Source: Bacteroidota bacterium
Lineage (GTDB): Bacteria; Bacteroidota; Bacteroidia; Chitinophagales; Chitinophagaceae
Assembly (NCBI GenBank): GCA_018267725.1
Contig: JAFDXY010000011.1
Coordinates: 124,001 to 188,000, forward strand
DNA length: 64,000 bases
Reading direction: 5' to 3'
Below, piece by piece: positions 58,127 through 64,000 of the stretch (position 1 is the stretch's first letter; the number at the start of each line of letters is the position of its first letter). The translations under genes were made by a program, and so were the position numbers. The notes below the pieces were generated by a model. That model had not been told where the DNA came from. It made no database searches and saw only the letters and a program-made list of their open reading frames with translations.

Positions 58127-58157
58127 ACAAGGTCTGCTTTCTTGTTTTTTATTTTCA
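58127..58157 (+). terminator. Probable terminator of the permease gene
   Basis: A 7-bp stem AAACAAG/CTTGTTT (58127-58133 with 58143-58149) is followed by a T-rich tail. It lies about 140 bases past the stop, which lowers confidence. Confidence 0.5.
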
Positions 58158-58204
58158 CTTTTCTTTTTACAAAATATCGTTTAATACTTTGGTGCATTGA
58201 AACA

Positions 58205-58212
58205 TATCTTTG
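58205..58212 (+). promoter_or_regulatory. TAnnTTTG promoter element of mqnE
   Basis: TATCTTTG fits the Bacteroidota -7 consensus and ends 18 bases before ATG 58231. It overlaps an in-frame TTG at 58210, which therefore cannot be the start codon if this promoter is used. Confidence 0.5.
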
Positions 58213-58230
58213 CAGCCAAATTTGTTGAGC

Positions 58231-59406
58231 ATGATGCAAGAGCATACACCTATACAATCTATTGTTTCTAATACTTCAAATAAAGAATTACAATTAATTG
58301 GAGAAAAAATAATTAACAACCAACGTATTAATTTTAATGACGGTGTGTTGTTGTTTGAAAAAGCTTCGCTACCTTATGTTGGTGCATTAGCCAATTTTGT
58401 TAGAGAACAAAAGCATGGAGATAAAACTTACTTCAACAGAAATTTTCATATAGAGCCTACTAATATTTGTGTGTTCAATTGCAAGTTTTGTTCCTATTCT
58501 CGTTTATATGCACACAAAGAAGAAGGTTGGGAACTAAGTATTGATGATATGTTGAACATTGTAAAAAAATACGATGACCAGCCCGTTACAGAAGTGCATA
58601 TTGTGGGTGGCGTTCATCCAAAAATGAATTTACATTTTTTTGCAGATTTATTAAAAGCCATTCATGCACACAGACCCGATTTACATTTAAAAGGTTTTAC
58701 GCCCGTTGAATTAGATTATATGTTTCGCAAAGCAAAAGTTTCGGTAGAAGAAGGAATGAAAATATTGAAAGATGCAGGCTTACAATCTTTACCAGGCGGT
58801 GGTGCAGAAATATTTCATCCTGAAATTCGTCAACAAATTTGTGAAGATAAAGTTGATGCAGAAGGTTGGTTAAATATTCATAAAACAGCACATACATTAG
58901 GTATGCATAGCAATGCAACTATGTTATTCGGGCATATTGAAAAATATTGGCATAGAGTAGATCACATGGAGAAGTTAAGGCAGTTACAAGATGAAACAAA
59001 TGGCTTTAATACTTTTATTCCATTAAAGTTTCGTAATAAAGATAATGATATGAGCCATGTACCTGAAACATCTGTTGTAGAAGATATGCGTTTGTATGCA
59101 ATAGCAAGGTTATATATGGATAATTTTAATCATATAAAAGCGTACTGGCCAATGTTGGGCAGACAAAATGCTCAATTAAGTTTAAGTTTTGGTGTGAATG
59201 ATTTAGACGGAACGATTGATGATACAACAAAAATTTACAGCATGGCAGGCAGTGAAGAACAAACACCAAGCATGAATACAGAACAATTGGTTACTTTAAT
59301 TAAACAAGCAAAACGTCAGCCTGTTGAGCGAGATACTTTGTATAATGTTATAAAAGATTATAGTAATGTTGCTTGGAATGAAACATTGAGTGCAGTAGCT
59401 AATTAA
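58231..59406 (+). CDS. mqnE: Aminodeoxyfutalosine synthase
   Basis: This radical-SAM enzyme of the futalosine route to menaquinone joins 3-[(1-carboxyvinyl)oxy]benzoate with the SAM-derived adenosyl radical. From ATG 58231 it has 391 residues. The cluster Cys are C80, C84 and C87 (ICVFNCKFC). MqnE-type blocks are VTEVHIVGGVHPKMNL, SLPGGGAEIFHPEIRQQIC and AGSEEQTPSMNTEQLV. It implies that menaquinone is made by the futalosine route here. The stop overlaps the convergent phosphoribosyltransferase gene by four bases. Confidence 0.93.
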   Translation: MMQEHTPIQSIVSNTSNKELQLIGEKIINNQRINFNDGVLLFEKASLPYVGALANFVREQKHGDKTYFNRNFHIEPTNICVFNCKFCSYSRLYAHKEEGWELSIDDMLNIVKKYDDQPVTEVHIVGGVHPKMNLHFFADLLKAIHAHRPDLHLKGFTPVELDYMFRKAKVSVEEGMKILKDAGLQSLPGGGAEIFHPEIRQQICEDKVDAEGWLNIHKTAHTLGMHSNATMLFGHIEKYWHRVDHMEKLRQLQDETNGFNTFIPLKFRNKDNDMSHVPETSVVEDMRLYAIARLYMDNFNHIKAYWPMLGRQNAQLSLSFGVNDLDGTIDDTTKIYSMAGSEEQTPSMNTEQLVTLIKQAKRQPVERDTLYNVIKDYSNVAWNETLSAVAN

Positions 59407-59903
59407 GAAACATAAGCACCTAACACTTCTGTTCCTTCCACTTCAACAACAATGTTATCTTGTAAAGTTGTTGCTACAGATAAGCCAACAAAATCGGGCT
59501 TTATAGGAAACAGTTTATGCATTCTTTCAACCAACACTAAAGTTTGTATTCTTTTAGGATAGAAGTTTAATAAAGGTTTTAACGCATACAATAAAGTTTT
59601 ACCGCTATTAGCAACATCATCAACCAATAAAATATTTTTATTATCAAAATTTAATGGTTTGCTTAAAACAATATCGGTAGGTTTTGTTTTATTAAACGTT
59701 ACACTTATTGTTTCAACAGAAACAGATAAATATTGTTTAAGCAATAAATTTATTTTATCGGCAATTACCATTCCGCTATCGCGAATACCAATAATTATTA
59801 AATCAGCATTATCTCCTTGCAAACATTCTGCAACTTCTAATGCAAGCCTTTGTAATTTATATGCTGCCTGTGTTTTATCTAACAAATAATTTTTCTGTTT
59901 CAT
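59403..59903 (-). CDS. Phosphoribosyltransferase (PyrR/hypoxanthine type I fold)
   Basis: This 166-residue type I PRTase has the PRPP-binding motif ILLVDDVANSGKTLLYAL (about residues 91-108) and an early DLIIIGIRDSGMVIAD loop. The closest known group is PyrR-like proteins, which bind uracil nucleotides or act as uracil PRTases. Without the RNA-binding features, regulation of pyr genes is not supported. Its 3' end overlaps mqnE by four bases in convergent orientation, so the two stop codons share sequence. Confidence 0.85.
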   Translation of the reverse strand: MKQKNYLLDKTQAAYKLQRLALEVAECLQGDNADLIIIGIRDSGMVIADKINLLLKQYLSVSVETISVTFNKTKPTDIVLSKPLNFDNKNILLVDDVANSGKTLLYALKPLLNFYPKRIQTLVLVERMHKLFPIKPDFVGLSVATTLQDNIVVEVEGTEVLGAYVS

Positions 59904-59992
59904 ACAATAAGTAAAAATAAAACTTTCGGTTATAATTAAACAATTTATAAATTAATGTGCTATAACTTACCTTAGCAACATAATAAAACATT

Positions 59993-61312
59993 ATGCAATA
60001 CCTGCCTCAATTAATTTTTATTTTATTAACTATAACTGCTGTTTATTTATTTAGCAAAAAGGCAAAACAAATAAAAAGAAATATTTTTTTAGGAAGAGAT
60101 GAAGAAATAAACGATAACAAAAACCTTCGTTGGAAAAATGTTTTGTTATTAGCATTTGGGCAAAAGAAAATGTTTAAAAACCCATTAGTAGCCGTAATGC
60201 ATTTTTTTGTGTATGCAGGTTTTATAATTATAAATATTGAAGTATTAGAAATTGTATTAGATGGCATTTTAGGCACACACAGGTTATTTGCAAAACCATT
60301 AGGCAACTTTTATACTTTATTAATTAATGCATTTGAAATATTAGCTGTATTGGTAATTATTTTTTGTGCAACATTTTTAATAAGAAGAAATATTATTAAG
60401 CTAAAACGCTTTGCCAGTAAAGATTTAAACGGATGGCCAAGAAGCGATGCCAACTATATTTTAATTACCGAAATTATTTTAATGTTTTTGTTTTTAAAAA
60501 TGAATGCTTGCGATACTTTATTACAAAGCAGAGGTTACGGTCATTACGGAGAAACATTAACTGGTAATTTTATCATCTCATCAAACTATCATTTCATATT
60601 ACAAAATTTTAGCAATCAAAGTTTAGTTTGGTTTGAAAGAACTTGTTGGTGGGTGCATATTACTGGCATATTTATTTTCTTAAACTATTTACCATACAGC
60701 AAACATTTACATATTTTACTTGCATTTCCTAATGCTTATTATGCAAGGCTAATACCACAAGGCAAAATGAAAAATATGCCTGATATACAGAATGAAGTTT
60801 TATATGCCATGCAGCCAGAATTAGCACCAACAGAACCATCTACAGAACATAAAAAATTTGGAGCAAAAGATGTGTTTGATTTAAGTTGGAAAAATTTATT
60901 AGATGCATATAGTTGCACAGAATGTGGAAGATGCACTGCTGCTTGCCCTGCAAATATCACAGGTAAATTATTAAGTCCGCGTACTATAATGATGAAAACA
61001 AGAGACCGATTAGAAGAAATTGGAAAAAATATTAATGTACATAAAATTTTTACAGACGATAATAAATCTTTACTACACAACTATATTTCTGTTGAAGAGT
61101 TAAGAGCCTGCACCACTTGCAATGCATGTGTAGAAGCTTGCCCTGTAAGCATTTCGCCATTAGATATTATTACACAACTACGCCGATATTTAATTATGGA
61201 AGAAAGCAATGCTCCGCAAGAATGGAACAGCATGTTCAGCAGTATTGAAAACAATTTTGCTCCATGGAAGTTTTCACCAGATGAAAGAGATAAATGGGTA
61301 AGTGAAAGTTAA
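59993..61312 (+). CDS. Membrane-bound 4Fe-4S dicluster protein (HdrC/GlpC-like)
   Basis: This 439-residue protein has about five membrane helices in the first 240 residues, with conserved His that could bind heme (VAVMHFFVYAGF, TCWWVHITGIFIF, YSKHLHIL), as in NarI-type cytochromes. A soluble domain with two 4Fe-4S motifs follows: C308-C311-C314-C318 and C373-C376-C379-C383. It probably passes electrons between the quinone pool and a soluble partner. The CCG-domain partner often found downstream in related genomes is absent here: the next genes are small and on the other strand. Confidence 0.85.
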   Translation: MQYLPQLIFILLTITAVYLFSKKAKQIKRNIFLGRDEEINDNKNLRWKNVLLLAFGQKKMFKNPLVAVMHFFVYAGFIIINIEVLEIVLDGILGTHRLFAKPLGNFYTLLINAFEILAVLVIIFCATFLIRRNIIKLKRFASKDLNGWPRSDANYILITEIILMFLFLKMNACDTLLQSRGYGHYGETLTGNFIISSNYHFILQNFSNQSLVWFERTCWWVHITGIFIFLNYLPYSKHLHILLAFPNAYYARLIPQGKMKNMPDIQNEVLYAMQPELAPTEPSTEHKKFGAKDVFDLSWKNLLDAYSCTECGRCTAACPANITGKLLSPRTIMMKTRDRLEEIGKNINVHKIFTDDNKSLLHNYISVEELRACTTCNACVEACPVSISPLDIITQLRRYLIMEESNAPQEWNSMFSSIENNFAPWKFSPDERDKWVSES

Positions 61313-61317
61313 TGATG

Positions 61318-61367
61318 AGTTATGAATTATTGTGTAATTTATCATTCATCACTTATAATTCATAACT
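61318..61367. terminator. Long inverted repeat after the Fe-S gene
   Basis: A 13-bp perfect inverted repeat, AGTTATGAATTAT with ATAATTCATAACT (61318-61330 and 61355-61367), has a 24-base spacer that itself holds partly complementary ATCATTCATCACT-type sequence. It begins five bases past the stop codon. It may act as a terminator or may be a miniature palindromic repeat; T runs are lacking. Confidence 0.4.
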
Positions 61368-61368
61368 T

Positions 61369-61449
61369 CTAAACTACTTTTTCAAATAACATTCTCCATA
61401 ATTGTGCAATGCCTGCAATAAAAAAAATAATACCCATTATTTTATTCAT
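61369..61449 (-). CDS. Possible 26-residue membrane microprotein
   Basis: An ATG at 61449 opens a 26-residue frame: MNKIMGIIFFIAGIAQLW, then RMLFEKVV. It forms one hydrophobic helix with basic ends. It has plausible codon use, but no supporting context and no recognisable homologue. It could equally be chance or the remnant of a longer gene. Confidence 0.25.
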   Translation of the reverse strand: MNKIMGIIFFIAGIAQLWRMLFEKVV

Positions 61450-61471
61450 TCCCTCACTTTTATATCTGCTA

Positions 61472-61876
61472 TTATTGCATTGTTATAAAATTATAGGCTG
61501 CTACATTCCATTGACCTCTATTATTATTAGTGGCACGAATAATATTAGACTGATTTGCATTTAAATATTGTTGCCAAGATATTCGCAGACTTGGGTATGT
61601 TAAATACATTTCATCTGCATTTTGTGGGAAATAAAAACTAAATTGAGTTGAAGTTTCTTTGGTTTTGTCATACGGTAAACTTGCAAAAGGGAAGAAAAAC
61701 TTGACTTGAATTTGCAAACTATTTTTAAGAATAGAAAACGGCTGTCCTATATATTGAGCCTTGTTAGCTACAATGTTTTGTAAATACGCAAGTGTATCGG
61801 GTACACCTGTTTGTGCGTTTATATTTTTTGTATTAGCTAACATTATAATAAGTGATATAAAAAATATTTTTTTCAT
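61472..61876 (-). CDS. Small secreted protein following the orphan JAB-like tip
   Basis: This 134-residue protein has a signal peptide (about residues 1-21, ending KNINAQ). It is then beta-rich and aromatic, with FFFPFASLPYDKTKETSTQF and TYPSLRISWQQYLNANQ. No family was recognised. It lies 18 bases downstream of a start-less JAB-like C-terminal fragment on the same strand, as an immunity or accessory gene would follow an effector tip. Its periplasmic location fits neutralising a secreted effector. The assignment is inference from order and spacing. Confidence 0.6.
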   Translation of the reverse strand: MKKIFFISLIIMLANTKNINAQTGVPDTLAYLQNIVANKAQYIGQPFSILKNSLQIQVKFFFPFASLPYDKTKETSTQFSFYFPQNADEMYLTYPSLRISWQQYLNANQSNIIRATNNNRGQWNVAAYNFITMQ

Positions 61877-61894
61877 GGTTTCTTAATTTAAATG

Positions 61895-62380
61895 TTAATT
61901 ACATGTTTGCGTATAAGTAGTAATTGTTTTTTTAAATATTCCCCTGCCGGTGGTTGTAATATTGGTTTGCACCACAATAGGCTTAAAATTGCCGTTGGCA
62001 TCTTTTTTATTTAAGGTTACACCCACATCATACTGTTTAAGAACAGCAGCCATTGCCATTTCGTAGGCGTAATTTCTTTTGGTAGTATCTCCACTTTCAA
62101 AATGGTCATAAACCTTATCAAATGCTTTGCCAATATCCGAATCTTTGCTCCAATTGGTACCATTTAAGTATTGGCTTTTAGTGCCCCAAAAAGCCGCCGC
62201 TTGGGTAGGGTCTGTTATGGTAATGGCATATTGGCTTCCATCGGCTGCGGCAACAAAAGCACCTTTATAATAAGGGTTTTGTACAGCCTCTTCTATTAAG
62301 GCGTAAATATCATAAGCCGATTGAGTTGCATAACCCTTTGCAGGGTGCGTATGTATATAACCACGAACATCATTTACGAA
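61895..62380 (-). pseudogene. Orphan JAB/JAMM-like C-terminal fragment without start
   Basis: The frame is open for 161 codons from just after a TAA to the stop at 61895, with no early start codon. It encodes NDVRGYIHTHPAKGYATQSA, then YDIYALIEEAVQ, AFVAAADGSQYAITITDP and a C-terminus ending TYTQTCN. HTHP with a following Ser and Asp (H-x-H-x8-S-x2-D) resembles the JAMM metal site, normally H-x-H-x7-S-x2-D. The upstream part of the domain, where a JAMM Glu would lie, is missing. It looks like the displaced tip of an effector gene whose front was replaced. Confidence 0.6.
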
Positions 62381-62418
62381 TTAGTTGCTACTATTGCGGA
62401 GAAGAAAAGGATGGAATA

Positions 62419-62892
62419 TTACTGTATTGGTCTATACCCATATATAATAATTGGCTTAAGAAATATAATTTTTTTATAGCTTGGAAATTTATCGAAACTT
62501 CTGAGTTGCCAAGATGAATTATTCTCCCAGTTTAAATCGCTACTATTTTTAGTATCTTCATCAAGCATTATTTGAATTATTGGTAATATAAAGTTCCCTT
62601 TTTTAAGTTTGTTTACTTCAAAAAAAAATTCATGTTTTTCCATCATACTATCAACAATTTTTTTACTCAAACTATTTGAAGATGCCGATTTAAACCTACG
62701 AAATGAGTTTGGATTCAATTCAAAGTAAATTAGAGTAAAGCCACTCCCATTTTTAAACTGGCTTAATTCTTCAGTTATATTTTTTAAAAAAATATTATTA
62801 GCTATTGTATAAACAGTGTTTTGTTTGGATTGGCATAAGGCTATTAACGGGAAAGCCAATAATAATATCAGTAAAGTTGAAAGCCTTCTCAT
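62419..62892 (-). CDS. Small secreted protein coupled to metallopeptidase tip
   Basis: This 157-residue protein has a signal peptide (MRRLSTLLILLLAFPLIALC, cleaved near residue 20). The soluble part is rich in Asn, Phe and Lys (FKNGSGFTLIYFELNPNSFR, EKHEFFFEVNKLKKGNF). No family was recognised. Its ATG directly follows the stop codon of the upstream HExxH protein (TAA then ATG, zero gap), indicating translational coupling. It is a candidate periplasmic immunity or inhibitor protein for that peptidase-like tip. This is inference. Confidence 0.65.
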   Translation of the reverse strand: MRRLSTLLILLLAFPLIALCQSKQNTVYTIANNIFLKNITEELSQFKNGSGFTLIYFELNPNSFRRFKSASSNSLSKKIVDSMMEKHEFFFEVNKLKKGNFILPIIQIMLDEDTKNSSDLNWENNSSWQLRSFDKFPSYKKIIFLKPIIIYGYRPIQ

Positions 62893-64000
62893 TTAATCAC
62901 ATTTAATAATTTTTAATGAATCTGCTGTTCCTATAGTAGGATTAGCTGCACGATAATTAATATCAAGTATTTTCTTTATTTCTGTTGAATCTTTTGCTTT
63001 CCATATTGCGGTTCGCTCTAAACCTCCCCACGCTAAAGCTTCTGCTACATTACTAGGTAAATTTGTATTTATATTTTGTAAAAAGTTTACCATGAAGTTA
63101 ATATAGCTATTTGACATTTGGTTATGTTGGGCTTCATTTCCTCTATATTCCCAATAAATTGGAAATAATGTTTTAAAAGTATTTGAATCAAGTGAGCTTC
63201 TCATATATCCAATGTATGCATGAATGGATTCATGAATTAAAGTCGCTGCAATATAATCTTTAGAGCCCTTTAAATATTTAGGGTTTAAATCTATCACGGC
63301 AACGTAATTTGCTAAACTACCATTTTCTACTCTTGTTTGCCCAACTATAGAATCTGGAAGAGAATAATTAGGTTCAAGCTTAAGGTTGACTTCGGTAGTT
63401 ACATTAAAAACATCAGCAATCATTTTTTTTATTTCCCAATTACAATTAGGCATCTCTAATGCAACTTGTTTCGCACATGGGAAACTGTCAAGTTTAATGA
63501 TTATACTATCGTTAGGGCTTAGAGAATTTTGGTTGAAATTATCAACAGGCTCCCAGCCCGGGGTATCGCCGCCGCAAGGGGCTTTAAAAGTTACCATGGT
63601 TTCGGGGTTATTATGTACACTATTAGTGCCGTTGGGCTGCTCTACGCCGCAAGGGCTGGGCGGTGCAGAACCTCCTCCTCCGCTACCGCCTCCTTCATCT
63701 CCACCACTGCCACCTATTCCGCCGCCACCTTCGTCTCCGCCATCTTCCCATTCCTCCCAACAAACAGTGGTTCTATAAGACTCCCAACATCGCGGGCATT
63801 TATCACATACCGTTGGGTTGTAGCGGTCATTACAATAACCCCGGGTAGGGTCTGCCATATAGGAGCATATTTTGGGTAAATATGATATCGTTATATCCTG
63901 GCAACGTGTTACCAATTCCATAAGAGGTTGGATTCCGTTATTATTAGTTTGTGTTGTTAAAGTTATTTCAAATGGAGAGTGATTATTGGTTCTAAAAATA
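62893..64000 (-). CDS. Large Cys/Gly-rich protein with HExxH metallopeptidase-like C-terminus, 5' end outside window
   Basis: The frame is open to the right edge, so the N-terminus is missing; the nearest internal Met is at 63921. From that Met there is a Cys-rich segment (CSYMADPTRGYC, CDKCPRCWESY) and a long acidic Gly-rich linker (~residues 55-85). A Pro/Cys-containing hinge (PCGVEQPNGTNSVHNNPE) precedes a ~200-residue C-terminal domain. The zincin motif is H230-E231-x-x-H234 in TLIHESIHAYIGYM. This modular layout (long shared body, Gly linker, enzymatic tip, small partner next) resembles polymorphic secreted effectors. Confidence 0.75.
   Translation of the reverse strand, partial: IFRTNNHSPFEITLTTQTNNNGIQPLMELVTRCQDITISYLPKICSYMADPTRGYCNDRYNPTVCDKCPRCWESYRTTVCWEEWEDGGDEGGGGIGGSGGDEGGGSGGGGSAPPSPCGVEQPNGTNSVHNNPETMVTFKAPCGGDTPGWEPVDNFNQNSLSPNDSIIIKLDSFPCAKQVALEMPNCNWEIKKMIADVFNVTTEVNLKLEPNYSLPDSIVGQTRVENGSLANYVAVIDLNPKYLKGSKDYIAATLIHESIHAYIGYMRSSLDSNTFKTLFPIYWEYRGNEAQHNQMSNSYINFMVNFLQNINTNLPSNVAEALAWGGLERTAIWKAKDSTEIKKILDINYRAANPTIGTADSLKIIKCD

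Noticed and set aside
62326..62517. 63-residue plus-strand frame crossing the junction between the orphan tip and the small secreted gene
   Set aside because: It lies antisense to two better-supported frames and has no family features.
63386..63879. Several plus-strand frames opposite the Gly-rich linker of the HExxH protein
   Set aside because: Low-complexity shadows of the real minus-strand gene.

Overview
The window is AT-rich, gene-dense bacterial chromosome. It most likely comes from a member of the Bacteroidota, probably in or near the Chitinophagaceae. Signs are the fused SecDF, long NusB, DUF1573, DUF4397-like and head-GIN lipoproteins, PKD lipoproteins, futalosine-route menaquinone synthesis (mqnE), bacterial sphingolipid genes, almost no Shine-Dalgarno sites, and several TAnnTTTG promoter elements. 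No rRNA, tRNA, IS transposase or CRISPR array was seen.

Layout. 1-4.5 kb is accessory: a TPR-CHAT protein cut by the left edge, then a GIY-YIG gene and an unknown secreted protein set among long direct repeats. 4.5-11.3 kb holds fbaB, accD, an outer-membrane protein, smpB, a small ECF sigma regulon with two near-identical promoters, folE with a possibly structured leader, and a flavin reductase. 11.3-14.7 kb is a three-gene minus-strand operon (SPT, GNAT acyltransferase, SDR) that matches the bacterial ceramide pathway. 14.9-26 kb holds an M28 peptidase, a Kir channel, smc, a GH18 lipoprotein, sdaA, an AAA/DUF4143 ATPase and a small membrane protein. 26.3-30.1 kb is a run of four surface lipoproteins. 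30.2-44.5 kb is mostly housekeeping: an aminotransferase, an RlmK-type methyltransferase, a coaE-MFS-ABM-NUDIX run, nusB-DUF1573-yajC, groES-groEL, lysoplasmalogenase and secDF.

44.6-55.2 kb is a heavy-metal efflux locus in which one TolC-like protein is followed by two adaptor/RND-pump pairs. 55.3-61.3 kb holds a head-GIN lipoprotein, trxA, a nucleoside permease, mqnE, a phosphoribosyltransferase and a membrane Fe-S protein.

The right edge (61.4-64 kb, minus strand) is the most unusual part. The C-terminus of a long protein with Cys-rich and Gly-rich linkers ends in an HExxH metallopeptidase-like tip. A small secreted protein follows with no gap. Next come an orphan, start-less JAB/JAMM-like C-terminal tip and a second small secreted protein. 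This is the arrangement expected of a polymorphic effector with exchanged C-terminal tips and cognate partner genes.

Functional links inferred here are: ECF sigma controlling itself, the DoxX-like gene and an upstream secreted helical protein; ceramide synthesis from one operon; and divalent metal efflux from one duplicated operon.
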